Positions 34,846 to 45,344 of a stretch of 64,000 nt of DNA are shown here, in pieces. Position 1 is the stretch's first letter. Every line of letters starts with the position of its first letter. The position numbers and the translations under genes were made by a program. Source of the DNA: Roseicyclus sp. (GTDB lineage: Bacteria > Pseudomonadota > Alphaproteobacteria > Rhodobacterales > Rhodobacteraceae). The stretch is taken from positions 186,001 through 250,000 of the forward strand of contig JAGYJU010000020.1 in the NCBI GenBank assembly GCA_018401965.1, written 5' to 3'. The notes beneath the pieces were generated by a model. The model had not been told where the DNA came from. It did not search any database and saw nothing but the letters and a program-made list of their open reading frames with translations.

Positions 34846-37800
34846 TCAGGCGACCATCTGTTCGGCTTTCTTCAGATCGACCGACACCAGTTGCGACACG
34901 CCCTGTTCGCCCATCGTGACGCCGAAAAGCCGGTCCATCCGCGCCATCGTCACCGCATGGTGCGTGATCACCAGGAAGCGCGTCGCGGTCTGGCGCGTCA
35001 TTTCATCGAGCAGGTCGCAGAACCGGGTGACATTCGCGTCATCCAGCGGGGCGTCCACCTCGTCCAGCACACAGATCGGCGCGGGGTTGGCCAGGAACAC
35101 CGCGAAAATCAGCGCCAGCGCGGTCAGGGTCTGTTCCCCCCCCGACAAGAGCGACAGCGTCGACAATTTCTTGCCCGGCGGCTGACACAGGATTTCCAGC
35201 CCCGCCTCCAGCGGATCATCGGATTCGACCAGAACCAACCGCGCCTCGCCACCGCCGAACAGATGAGTGAACAGCTTGGCGAAACTGGTGTTCACCTCGT
35301 CAAAGGCTTTCAGCAACCTTTCGCGGCCTTCGCGGTTCAGCGATGAAATGCCCGTGCGCAGCTTGGCGATGGCCTGTTCCAGATCGGCCTTTTCCGCCGC
35401 CAGCGTGTCATGTTCGGTCTGCACCTCGCGCGCGTCTTCTTCGGCACGCAGGTTCACGGCCCCCAAGGCTTCGCGTTGACGGCGAAGGCGATGCACATCG
35501 GCCTCGATCTGGTCCGAGGGCGGAACGGGTTCGGGCAAATCCCCCAGGCTTTCGCGCAGCGCGACGGGGCTGGTTTCCAGTTCCTCGCCAATGCGCTGAG
35601 CGGCGGCATCCACGGCATCGCGCGCGGCATCGCGGCGGGCCTCAAGGGCGGCGCGGGCCTCGCGGGCCTCTGATGCGGCGCGTTCGGCGTCGCGTTCCGC
35701 GACCACGGCGGCGCGCAGGGCGCTTTCAGCCCCCGAAAGCGCATCGGCGGCGGCGGCCTTGCGCGCCTCGGCGGTGGTGATCTTTTCGGCCAGGCTGCCG
35801 CGTTTTGCCGCCAGTTCACCCGGCTTTACCCGCGCCTCGGCCAGGGTGCTTTCGGTCTCGGACCGGCGGCTGTGCAGTTCCGCCAGACGTGTCGCGGCGC
35901 TATCAAGCCGTTTTTGCCAACCGGCGATGTCATCCCCGATCTTGGCGATCCGCGCGGTGCGGCGTTCACCGTCGCGCTTGCGTTCGTCATGCGCGCTGCG
36001 GCGCGCCATCATCGTGATGCGCGCTGCCTCGACGGTGGTGCGGATGTCATCGAGCCGCGCGCGCGCCGCACCCAGATCTTCCAGCTCGGCCTGCGCGCCT
36101 TCGGCACGGGCCAATTCGGTCGCGGCGGCGCGGGCCTCGTCGGCGTGACGCGTGGCGGCGGCTTGCAACGTTTCCAGCTTGCCTTGCACGACGCTGCGTT
36201 CCGCCTCGGCGCGGCTCAACATGCGCGACGCATCGGCCAGCCGCGTGTCGGCATCGCGGCGCGCGGTGCGGGCGGCACGGTCGGCCTCGGTCAGATCGGC
36301 AAGGCGGTGGGCAAGCGTGTCATGCGCGGCGCGCGCGGTGGCGGCGACACTGGCGGCCTCCTGCGCCTCGGCGCGCAATTCGGTCAGGCGGTTGACCTGT
36401 TCCAGACGCCGCGCGGCGGTCGACACCGCATCGGCGGCGGCAACCGAAAACCCGTCCCAGCGCCACAGATCGCCCTCTCGGCTGACAAGGCGCTGGCCGG
36501 GCTGCAACAGCGGTTGCACCCGCGCGCCATCGGCACGGTCCACGATCCCGATCTGCGACAGGCGGCGTGTCAGGGCCTCGGGGCCTTTGGCGACTTCGGT
36601 GATCGAACGCGCCCCGTCGGGCAAGGGGGTGGCGGCATCATAAGGTGCCAAACCGGTCCAGCCGGTCGCACCGGGGGTTTGCGCCGCCCCGGCCTTCAGA
36701 TCATCGGACAGCGCCGCGCCCAGCGCCGCCTCGAACCCCTTGGCGACCGTCACCTGATCCAGGACCTGGTCGCCCTGCCCGCGTTCGCGGTCGAGCAGCC
36801 GGGTCAGGGCCGTCACCTCTGCCTCCAGCGTTCCGGCGCGGCCTTCGGCATCGGCGCGGGTGGCGCGCGCCTCTGATTCCGCCGCCTGAACGCTGGCGCG
36901 GGCGGTTTCGGTTTCGGTCAGGGTGTCTTCGGCGCGCGCCGCCAGATCGCGTGCGGCGGTCAGCGCATCCTGGGCCGTGGCCACATCGCGGGTGATCGCG
37001 GCAAGCCGCGTTGCGGCATCCTCGGCGTTGCGGGTGGCGGTTTCCGCCTCGGCGGCGTGGCGGGCGCGGGCCTTTGCGGCCTCGGTCACGCGACGTTCGG
37101 CCGATTGGTGCCGGGCCGACAGTCGCGCAGCGTCTTCCGTGGCATCGGCCAGATCCTGTTCGCGGGCGCGCAACACGCTTGCCGCGTCCTCGGATGCGGC
37201 CAAGGCCTCGGCCAGCAGGTCCTCGTGGCCCAGCCCCTCGGCCATGAGCGTCTGACGCTCTTCGTCCAGGCGGGCGATGCTGTCACCGGCATCGGCGTTC
37301 AACGCGCCTTCGCGGTCGATGTCGCGGGTCAGCTGATCAAGCCGCCCCTCAAGGGTGTTCACCGCATCCTGTGCGCGGGCGATATCGCCGTCCAGACTGT
37401 CGCGTTCCAACGTCAGCCGCTGCAGGATCGCGCCCGCGATCGCTTCTTCCTCGCGCAGCGGCGGCAGTTTGGTCTCGGCGGTTTCACGGGCGGTCGTCGC
37501 AGCCCGCGCCCCGGTTTCCGACCGGGCGGCGGCGGCCAGCGCCTCGCGCAACACGGCCTCGGCGCGGTCGACACCGTCTTGCACATCGCGCCAGCGCAGC
37601 CACAGCAAAAGCCCCTCGGCCTGTCGCAGCTCGGCACCGATTTCGCGATACCGCTGTGCCTGTTTTGCCTGACGGGCCAGCGTCGCCAACTGGTTGGCCA
37701 GTTGTTCCAGCACGTCATCGACCCGCGACAGGTTGGTTTCGGCACCTTTCAGCTTCAACTCGGCCTCATGGCGGCGCTGATACAGGCCGGAAATCCCGGC

Positions 37801-38301
37801 AGCCTCTTCCAGAATGCGCCGCCGCGCCTTTGGGCGGGCGTTGATCAGCTCTGAAATCTGGCCCTGCCGCACCAATGCGGGGGAATGTGCGCCGGTCGAG
37901 GCATCGGCAAACAGCATCTGCACATCGCGCGCGCGCACATCCTTGCCGTTCAGCTTGTAGGCCGATCCGGCATCGCGGGTGATGCGGCGGGTGATGTCCA
38001 GCGTGTCGCTGTCGTTGAACCCGGCGGGGGCCAGCCGATCGCTATTGTCGAGTTGCAGCACCACCTCGGCGAAATTGCGCGCGCCGCGCGTGGCGGCCCC
38101 GTTGAAGATCACGTCTTCCATCCCGTCGCCGCGCATGGCCGACGGGCGGTTTTCGCCCATCACCCAGCGCAAGGCTTCCAACAGGTTGGATTTGCCACAG
38201 CCATTGGGGCCGACCACACCGGTCAGCCCGTCGCGGATCACCAGATCGGTGGGGTCCACAAAGCTTTTGAAGCCGTTCAACCGTAGCCGGGTAAAGCGCA
38301 T
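34846..38301 (-). CDS. smc: Chromosome segregation protein SMC
   Basis: This 1151-residue condensin ATPase organises and segregates the chromosome with ScpA/ScpB. The N-terminal head has Walker A (GPNGCGKSNLLEALRWVMGE). Two long Ala/Glu/Arg-rich coiled coils flank a hinge (about 500-640). The C-terminal head has the ABC signature LSGGEQTLTALAL and Walker B (PICVLDEVDAPLDDANV). Length and motif order are normal for alphaproteobacterial SMC. It is divergent from rsfS. Confidence 0.97.
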   Translation of the reverse strand: MRFTRLRLNGFKSFVDPTDLVIRDGLTGVVGPNGCGKSNLLEALRWVMGENRPSAMRGDGMEDVIFNGAATRGARNFAEVVLQLDNSDRLAPAGFNDSDTLDITRRITRDAGSAYKLNGKDVRARDVQMLFADASTGAHSPALVRQGQISELINARPKARRRILEEAAGISGLYQRRHEAELKLKGAETNLSRVDDVLEQLANQLATLARQAKQAQRYREIGAELRQAEGLLLWLRWRDVQDGVDRAEAVLREALAAAARSETGARAATTARETAETKLPPLREEEAIAGAILQRLTLERDSLDGDIARAQDAVNTLEGRLDQLTRDIDREGALNADAGDSIARLDEERQTLMAEGLGHEDLLAEALAASEDAASVLRAREQDLADATEDAARLSARHQSAERRVTEAAKARARHAAEAETATRNAEDAATRLAAITRDVATAQDALTAARDLAARAEDTLTETETARASVQAAESEARATRADAEGRAGTLEAEVTALTRLLDRERGQGDQVLDQVTVAKGFEAALGAALSDDLKAGAAQTPGATGWTGLAPYDAATPLPDGARSITEVAKGPEALTRRLSQIGIVDRADGARVQPLLQPGQRLVSREGDLWRWDGFSVAAADAVSTAARRLEQVNRLTELRAEAQEAASVAATARAAHDTLAHRLADLTEADRAARTARRDADTRLADASRMLSRAEAERSVVQGKLETLQAAATRHADEARAAATELARAEGAQAELEDLGAARARLDDIRTTVEAARITMMARRSAHDERKRDGERRTARIAKIGDDIAGWQKRLDSAATRLAELHSRRSETESTLAEARVKPGELAAKRGSLAEKITTAEARKAAAADALSGAESALRAAVVAERDAERAASEAREARAALEARRDAARDAVDAAAQRIGEELETSPVALRESLGDLPEPVPPSDQIEADVHRLRRQREALGAVNLRAEEDAREVQTEHDTLAAEKADLEQAIAKLRTGISSLNREGRERLLKAFDEVNTSFAKLFTHLFGGGEARLVLVESDDPLEAGLEILCQPPGKKLSTLSLLSGGEQTLTALALIFAVFLANPAPICVLDEVDAPLDDANVTRFCDLLDEMTRQTATRFLVITHHAVTMARMDRLFGVTMGEQGVSQLVSVDLKKAEQMVA

Positions 38302-38627
38302 GCGCCTGATCCTTACCGTGATCCATCGCCTTGGGCCGGCATCCTACCCCTGCCCCCGCAGCCCGAGTCAACGCCGCAACACTGAATCTGGGGCAAAACT
38401 AACCCTTATCCCCAAGATATGTGATTTTTTCCCACAGATAGGGGCGCAGTCGGCGATTTTTCGCACATATCGGGGCTGGACCCGGCGCGCGTCACGGGGC
38501 AAGCGGGGCGCTGGCCCAGGCAATGCGCAACACGCAGTCCGAAGATTGAGATTTCGGTCAGCAGATGCTAGGCTACCCCTATCCGGCGCCGGGATCTTTC
38601 AGGCGCACATACCAGGAGGATACAGTC
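38302..38627. other. smc-rsfS divergent intergenic region
   Basis: The 326 bases carry promoters for smc and rsfS. An AT-richer block (about 38395-38465) has TTATCCCCA, one base from a DnaA box, and another TTTTCCCACA stretch. This is too little to claim an origin. No gene is seen. Confidence 0.4.
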
Positions 38628-39041
38628 CTGACCGGACAAACCCATGCGGTGGCCCCGACCACTGCCCAAGGGCTCGCCCACGCGGCCCAGACCGATGCGC
38701 CGACCAGCGATACGCTGCTTGAGCGGATCCTTGCTTCGCTTGATGACGACAAGGCCGAAGAGGTCGTGCAGATCAGCCTGCGCGGCAAATCTTCCATTGC
38801 CGATTACATGGTGATCGCCTCTGGCCGGTCATCGCGCCAGGTGGCGTCGATTTCGGATAACCTCGCCGAGCGTCTGAAAGAAGAATTCCGGCTGCCGTGC
38901 AAGATCGAAGGCAAGGACACCGGCGATTGGGTGCTGATCGACGCGGGCGATGTGATCGTGCATGTCTTCCGTCCCGAAGTGCGGGAATTCTATCAGCTCG
39001 AAAAGATGTGGATGCCCACAGGCGGCCCCGCCGAACAGTAA
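38628..39041 (+). CDS. rsfS: Ribosome silencing factor RsfS
   Basis: RsfS binds ribosomal protein uL14 and blocks subunit joining when nutrients fall. The domain is complete (DDDKAEEVVQISLRGKSSIADYMVIASGRSSRQVASISDNLAERLK..GDWVLIDAGDVIVHVFRPEVREFYQLEKMW). The start is uncertain: AGGAGGA (38614-38620) is followed after seven bases by CTG at 38628, giving MTGQTHAV; the nearest GTG is 38649, 28 bases from the site; the ATG at 38565 has no ribosome site. CTG initiation is therefore proposed. rlmH follows 12 bases later. Confidence 0.92.
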   Translation: MTGQTHAVAPTTAQGLAHAAQTDAPTSDTLLERILASLDDDKAEEVVQISLRGKSSIADYMVIASGRSSRQVASISDNLAERLKEEFRLPCKIEGKDTGDWVLIDAGDVIVHVFRPEVREFYQLEKMWMPTGGPAEQ

Positions 39042-39053
39042 CGGCGGCGGCTT

Positions 39054-39524
39054 ATGCGGGTTCACATCTGTGCTGTCGGGCGCCTGCGCGGCGGCCCCGA
39101 ACAGGATTTGATCGACGATTACCTGATGCGGTTCGACCGAACCGGGCGCACGCTTGGCCTGACCCATGGCGGCGTGACCGAGGTGGAAGACCGCAAGGGC
39201 GGCGGCATGATGGCCGAGGCCGACCTGCTGCGCCGGGCCATGCCCAAGGGGGCGGCCCTTTGGGTTCTGGATGAACGCGGCCAGATGCTGACATCGCCGG
39301 ACTTTGCCGACAAACTCGCAGGTTTGCGCGACGGCGGGCAGGGCGACCTGGCGATCTGCATCGGGGGCGCCGACGGCCTGGCCCGCGACCTGGTGGGCGA
39401 TGCCGGGCTTGCCATTTCCTTTGGGCGCATGGTCTGGCCGCATATGCTGGCGCGGGCGATGCTGGCCGAACAACTTTACCGCGCGGCGTCGATCCTTGCG
39501 GGTGGGCCCTATCACCGGGTCTAG
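39054..39524 (+). CDS. rlmH: 23S rRNA (pseudouridine-1915-N3)-methyltransferase
   Basis: This 156-residue SPOUT methyltransferase modifies Psi1915 in helix 69 of 23S rRNA. The SAM knot is visible (DLAICIGGADGLARDLV..AISFGRMVWPHMLARAMLAEQLYRAASILAGGPYHR), and the C-terminal YHR is characteristic. It is directly downstream of rsfS, the usual arrangement. It overlaps the convergent polysaccharide-export permease by four bases. Confidence 0.96.
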   Translation: MRVHICAVGRLRGGPEQDLIDDYLMRFDRTGRTLGLTHGGVTEVEDRKGGGMMAEADLLRRAMPKGAALWVLDERGQMLTSPDFADKLAGLRDGGQGDLAICIGGADGLARDLVGDAGLAISFGRMVWPHMLARAMLAEQLYRAASILAGGPYHRV

Positions 39525-40321
39525 CGGTTCAGGATATCCTGGTGATACCGCCGCAACAAAACCAGCCCCAGCGCCAATGGCACCATGATCCAGACCATCA
39601 CCAGCGGGATCGAGATGTAATCAGGCGCATAGGTCGAATAGACGCCGGTGCGAAACAGGCCGGTGATGTGGATCCACGGCGTGTACCACAATATGTCCTG
39701 AACGAATGCCGGCATGGTCTCGTAGATGAAGATCACCCCGGCGACCAGAAACAGCGGCCGCGTGACGATACCCCACAATTGCCCCCAGACCGGGAACAAA
39801 CCCACCAACAGGCAATTCAACGTGCCGATCCCCAACCCGAGGCTGGCAGACAAGATCACCGCCAGGATCATCGGCCCGAATGTCAGCTTGGCCGAGGCAT
39901 CGGTAAACTCGAGAACCCCGAAGAACACGATCACCATGATCGCGACATTGGTCAGCAAGTTCAGCACGAAACGTGCCAGGATGGCGTCGATCCAGGACAC
40001 CGCCGGATACATCAACAGCGGCTTGGAAAACCCGATCGCCGCCTGCACCTGGCCGGCGACATTGGCATAAAGCGTGTAGGCCAGGTAGCCCGAGGCATAG
40101 AACAGCACGAAGGAATTTCCCAAGGGTGGCGATCGCAACAGGATCGAGAACACCACCGACATCACCGCAAGCGCGCCAAGCGGTTCGAGGATTGCCCAGG
40201 CATAGCCCCCCGGCGTCCGGCCATAGCGCGTCGACATCTCGCGCAGCATCAGCGCAAAGATCGCGCGCAGGCTGGCGAAAGACCGCGGCGCGTGCCGGGC
40301 CCGACCCACGGGCGGGCGCAC
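39521..40321 (-). CDS. Capsule/polysaccharide ABC transporter permease (KpsM/Wzm type)
   Basis: The protein has 266 residues and six membrane spans of the ABC-2 polysaccharide exporter class (MLREMSTRYGRTPGGYAWAILEPLGALAVMSVVF at the N-terminus). It would move a lipid-linked glycan across the inner membrane with the KpsT-like ATPase at 41700. The listed start is GTG 40321. A longer start at CTG 40357 has TAGGAG six bases upstream, so the true protein may be 12 residues longer. It is divergent from the KpsE-like gene. Confidence 0.9.
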   Translation of the reverse strand: MRPPVGRARHAPRSFASLRAIFALMLREMSTRYGRTPGGYAWAILEPLGALAVMSVVFSILLRSPPLGNSFVLFYASGYLAYTLYANVAGQVQAAIGFSKPLLMYPAVSWIDAILARFVLNLLTNVAIMVIVFFGVLEFTDASAKLTFGPMILAVILSASLGLGIGTLNCLLVGLFPVWGQLWGIVTRPLFLVAGVIFIYETMPAFVQDILWYTPWIHITGLFRTGVYSTYAPDYISIPLVMVWIMVPLALGLVLLRRYHQDILNR

Positions 40322-40398
40322 CGCCTCGTCGCTGAAAGGGGGATCGGTGGTGGTCAGCCCCGGCTCCTATTGGCTGGTCATGCTGGGGCCAACACTGT

Positions 40399-41687
40399 AT
40401 GATTGGCGTATCAAGTTCAAATAGTAAGAGTGGGGCCGCGTATTTGGCCGAGCCAGCAGGATCGCAGAAGATACGCGCGCAGGGTGCCGCCCCGCAGTCC
40501 GTTCAGCCGACTGAACCAACCCCACAGCCCCAGACCCCAAGACCCGCGTTCAAGCCGGTTGCGAAACCAGCCCGCATGCGCCGCCGCCATTTCGGGTTGA
40601 TGCTGTCGTTTCTGGTATTGGTCATCGCGCCGCTGTTCGTGATCGCCGCCTATCTGTACACGCTGGCGCAGGATCAATACGCCGCCAACACCGGCTTTAC
40701 GATCCGCACCGACGAAAGCGGTTCGGCAACCGATCTGTTGGGCGGGCTGGCCAATTTCACCGGCGGCAATGCCACCGCCGATGGCGACATCCTGTATGAA
40801 TTCATCACCAGCCGGGACATGGTGCAGCGGCTGAACGCCCGGATTTGACCTCTGTGGCCCATTACGCGGCCCCGCATGGCATCGACCCGGTGTTTTCCCT
40901 GCATCCAGACGCCACGATGGAAGACCTTGTCGGCCATTGGCAAAACGTGGTCCGGGTGTCCTACACCCAAAGCAGCGGCCTGATCGATGTCGAGGTTCTG
41001 GCCTTTGACCCGGCGACCGCATTGACCATCGCAACCGCCATCGTCGAGGAAAGCCAGATCCTGATCAATGAATTGAACGAACAGGTCCGGGCCGATTCGA
41101 TGCGCTATGCCGAGGTGGATCTATCGGCCGCGATCAGCCGGCTGCGCCAGGCCCGCGAAGCCCTGACGGAATTCCGCACCCGCACCCAGATCGTCGATCC
41201 CGCCAACGACATCCAGGGCCGCACCGGGGTGCTGAACACCCTGCAGCAACAATTGGCCGAGGCCTTGATCGACTATGATCTTCTGTTGGAAAATACCGCC
41301 AATCCCAATGATCCGCGACTGGTACAAGCCCAACGCCGGATCGAGGTGATCCGCGGCCGCATTCGCCAGGAACGGCTGAATTTCGTCACCGATGACATCG
41401 GCATCGATGGCGAGGATTACCCCACCTTGATGGCCCAGTTCGAGGGTCTGACGGTGGACCGCGAATTTGCCGAACAAAGCTATCGCGCCGCCCTGACGGC
41501 GCTGGATGTCGCGCGGACCAATTCCGCCCGCCAAAGCCGCTATCTTGCCGTGTTCATCCGGCCAAGCCTTGCGGAAAGCGCGGGCTTTCCCCGGCGCGAC
41601 GCGATCGTCGGGCTGGCGTTCCTGTTCCTGACACTTGGATGGGCAATCCTTGCGCTGGTCTACTATAGCATCCGCGACCGGCAATAA
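40399..41687 (+). pseudogene. KpsE/BexC/CtrB-like polysaccharide export protein, frameshifted
   Basis: This inner-membrane polysaccharide co-polymerase-like protein links the ABC exporter to the outer membrane. The first frame has a Pro-rich cytoplasmic tail, a membrane span (GLMLSFLVLVIAPLFVIAAYLY) and YAANTGFTIRTDESG, then stops at 40848 after RDMVQRLNARI. The second frame starts there and gives the periplasmic coiled coil, YLAVFIRPSLAESA and a C-terminal span. Homologues read RLDL at the join, so loss of four bases (one copy of ATCG) near 40840-40847 fits best. The one-base overlap might allow coupled translation of two halves. Confidence 0.82.
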
Positions 41688-41699
41688 GGCATCCGGCCG

Positions 41700-42353
41700 A
41701 TGATCCGTTTCGTCAATTTGTCCAAGGGCTTCGATGTCAACGGCCAGCGCAAGCTGGTGATCGACAACCTCAACCTCACCCTTGCGACCGGGAAATCGCT
41801 GGCGCTGTTGGGCCGCAACGGTGCGGGCAAATCCACCCTGATGCAGATCATCGCGGGCAACATGCGCGCCGACACGGGCCGGGTGGTGACAGATGGCACG
41901 ATTTCATGGCCCATCGGTCTGGCCGGTGCGGTCCACCCGAACCTGAGCGGCGCACAAAACGCCCGGTTCATCGCCCGGGTCTACGGTGTCGACACCGAGG
42001 AGCTGGTGGATTTCGTGCAGGATTTCGCCCAGCTTGGGGCGCATTTCTTCATGGAGGTGCGCACCTATTCCGCCGGGATGCGGGCGCGGCTGAATTTCGG
42101 CCTGTCGATGGGCATAAAATTCGACACCTACCTGATCGACGAAGTGACCGGCGCGGGCGATGCCGCCTTTCGGTCGCGCAGCGTGACGCTGTTTCACGAC
42201 CGCATGGCCACGTCTGACGCCATCATGGTCAACCATAACCTGGCCGAGTTGAAAGAATACTGCGATGCGGCCTTGCTGCTCGAACATGGGAAACTGACGT
42301 ATTTCGAAGACCTTGACCAAGCGATCGAGGCCCACAAGCGGAACATGGGCTGA
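41700..42353 (+). CDS. Capsule/polysaccharide ABC transporter ATPase (KpsT/Wzt type)
   Basis: The 217-residue ATPase has Walker A (GRNGAGKSTLMQII), the signature TYSAGMRARLNFG and Walker B (TYLIDEVTGAGDAAF). The short length without a C-terminal glycan-binding domain is typical of KpsT/CtrD. It starts 12 bases after the KpsE-like gene and works with the divergent permease at 39521-40321. Confidence 0.94.
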   Translation: MIRFVNLSKGFDVNGQRKLVIDNLNLTLATGKSLALLGRNGAGKSTLMQIIAGNMRADTGRVVTDGTISWPIGLAGAVHPNLSGAQNARFIARVYGVDTEELVDFVQDFAQLGAHFFMEVRTYSAGMRARLNFGLSMGIKFDTYLIDEVTGAGDAAFRSRSVTLFHDRMATSDAIMVNHNLAELKEYCDAALLLEHGKLTYFEDLDQAIEAHKRNMG

Positions 42354-42499
42354 CCGATCCTGGGCGCAGGCGCGGATCTTGGTAAACGCGATCGGGACAA
42401 TCGTTCCGGACTTCCGCAAGACCACCATATTCCGACCCCAGACAGATCACAGGCCCATCCCAGTGTCCGTCGCGCACAGCCGCCGCGACGGAACACCGG

Positions 42500-45344
42500 A
42501 TGCCCCAGATTGTCATCGAGGGAACAACCCGAACCAACCAGGCCCTGCTGGATCATGGCATCACCGACCTTGTCGTGCATCACACCCCGGCGGGGGCGGT
42601 GCTCTATGCCAGTTCCGGGCAGAATGGCGGCCTGACCTCTTATGCCATCGGCCCGGACGGGGCACTGTCGCTGTTGGATTATGCCCATTTCCACCACAGT
42701 TATTCCCTTGGCGTGATGGACCGCGTCGCGATCATCGCCACGGCGACCGGCGCACAGATGGTGGTGGCCCAAACCCTCACCGGCCAGCTGGTCACCTTTC
42801 GGCTGGCGGCGGATGGCCAGATCCTGGGCACCACCACGATCAGCGGCATAGCCCGGTTGGGCGCTGGCCCGCAGGATCTGGGTCAATGGAACGGCGACAC
42901 GCTGTTCGTGGCCAATGGTGGCACCGGGCCGATCGAAGGCTATGCCTTCTCAGATCCCGCGCGGCTGGACCGCGCATTTGCCGTCACCGGCGCACCGGCC
43001 AGCTATTCCACCTCGGTCTTTCGGCTGGAAACTCTGTCGCAGGGCGGCAGCGACTACCTGCTTGGCGCAAGCCGGGCCGACAGGGGTGTTGTCGCCTACC
43101 GGATCCAGCCCGGCGGCCTGGTGGCAACCGGCCATCTTGGGGTGGAGGAAGGACTTGGCATCATGGCCCCCACAGCCATGGCCACTGTGCAGATGGGGGC
43201 ACGGCATTTCATCCTGCTCGCCTCTGCCCCCGATGACGGGGTCGGACACTCCGGCGCGATCAGCGTCATGGAACTGCGCCTGGACGGTAGCCTTTGGCCC
43301 ACCGACCATGTCACCGACACGCTGCACACCCGGTTTGGCGGGGTGCAGGGCCTGGAGGTGATCACCGCCAACGGCATGACCTATGTCATCGCGGCGGGCG
43401 GCGACGACGGTGTCAGCGTCTTCGTGCTCTTGCCCAACGGGCGGCTGCAGATCCTCGACACCATCACGGATCAATTCGACATCGGGTTGGAAAACGTCAC
43501 GGCCATCGCCGCCACCCATGGCACGGGCAAGCTGCACCTGTTCGTCGCCTCGCAAGCCAGTGCGGGCGTCACCGAGTTGTCGCTCGACACCGCGGGGAAC
43601 GGGGCCGTGCTGATGGCCCCGAATACACCCGCCAACATCACCGGCACCGCGCTGAACGATGTTTCTGGTCGGGGGGCTTGGCGATGACCGCTTGGCGGGC
43701 GGCGCGGGCGACGACATCCTAGAGGACGGGGCTGGGCGCGACACGCTCTCGGGCGGGGCCGGGCGCGACATCTTCGTGCTGCGATCGGATGGCGCCCCTG
43801 ACAGGATCACCGATTTCGAGCCCGGGCGCGACCGGCTCGACCTGTCGGATTGGCCCTTTCTGTATGATCCAAGCGCACTGTCGATCTTGCCCACGGCGAC
43901 CGGGGCAACCGTGACATGGCGGGGCGAAACACTTGTGATCGACACCGCAGACGGCACCCCCCTGTCCGCCCCCGCACTCCTCGGCGCGATCCTCGCCACG
44001 CCGCACCGGACCCCGTTTTTCTCCGAGATCTGGGCGCCACCAGACCGGTTCTTGATGGGCACGTCCAACCCGGATTCAATCAGCGGAGGGTCCGGCGACG
44101 ACACGCTAGATGGTCAGGACGGCAATGATACACTTCAGGGGAACAGCGGAAACGACACTCTATTCGGTTCGAACGGGTTCGACCTTTTGACCGGTGGTGA
44201 CGGCAACGACCTGTTGGATGGTGGCGAACAAGCTGACAATCTCTACGGCGGTGACGGCGCCGATACCCTCAGCGGCGGCTTGGGGCGCGACCGATTGTTT
44301 GGCGGCATCGGCGACGACAGCCTCGCGGGTGGCGAGGGGGATGACGTGCTATGGGGCGAGGATGGCAACGACGTGTTGTCCGGCGCCGATGGACAAGATC
44401 GTCTCTTCGGCGGCAGCGGCCAAGACGACCTGGATGGCAGCGACGGCAACGACTCGCTGTGGGGCGATGCAGGCTTTGATCGCCTGTACGGCGGACAGGG
44501 TGATGACAGCCTGGATGGTGGTCCACAGGCTGACCAGCTCTACGGAGGTGACGGAAATGATGTCCTGCGCGGCAGCACGGGTCTCGACCACCTTTTCGGC
44601 GGCTTTGGCGATGACGTTTTGGATGGGGGCTCTGATAATGATCTTTTGGTCGGTGGCGATGGCCAAGATGAATTGAACGGCGCAGCACATGATGACCGGC
44701 TGTTGGGTGAGGCGGGCAATGATCGCCTGTTCGGCGGCGCTGGCTTCGACATGCTCTACGGTGGCGATGGTGACGATCACCTGGACGGAGGTGAACAAGC
44801 CGATAATCTTTTCGGCGGTGCTGGGGGCGACACTCTATTGGGCGGTAGCGGCTTTGATCGCCTGTTTGGGGATCGGGGAAATGACAGTTTGGCCGCAGGC
44901 ATGGCGGATGACGCCCTTTTCGGTGGATCTGAGAACGATACCCTCGACGGAGATACGGGACATGATCGACTGTATGGCGGTTCAGGCAACGACCTTTGCC
45001 TTGGAGGAGATGGGAATGACCTGATCAATGGCGGATCTGGATTTGACCGGCTTGACGGCGGGGCCGGAAACGATGCGCTTTGGGGGGCATTCAATGCAGA
45101 TACGTTCATCTTCGCCGATGGCCACGGGATCGACACCATTCATGATTTCAATGCCAAGAATTCGCTGGAAAAAATAGACCTTTCGAGCCTGTCGTCCCTC
45201 GGGTCGCTGGCGGCGGTTCTCGGGCCGGGGGGCGCTGCCTCGCAGGTGGGGGGTGACGTGCTCATCGACACCGGCGGCGGCAACCTGATCTGGGTGCTGA
45301 ACACCGAGCTTGGCGATCTGGACGCTTCAAACTTCGTGTTCTGA
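42500..45344 (+). pseudogene. Large beta-propeller plus RTX repeat protein, frameshifted
   Basis: The first frame (to 43687) encodes a repetitive beta-propeller-like domain (VLYASSGQNGGLTSYAIGPDGALSLLD; MTYVIAAGGDDGVSVFVLLPNGRLQILDT). It then runs into NITGTALNDV. An extra T in TTT (43662-43664) ends that frame; the next frame continues exactly as LVGGLGDDRLAGGAGDD and holds about 35 RTX nonapeptides (GGDGNDLLDG type) up to a C-terminal DTIHDFNAKNSLEKIDLSSL secretion-type domain. Repaired, it is about 947 residues without a signal peptide, fitting type I export. It follows the polysaccharide exporter genes, suggesting a matrix or capsule-linked protein. Confidence 0.85.

Noticed and set aside
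38395..38465. DnaA-box-like TTATCCCCA and AT-richer sequence, a possible replication origin
   Set aside because: Only one near-match box and a short AT-rich block; no cluster of boxes, and the neighbours (smc, rsfS) are not typical origin markers.
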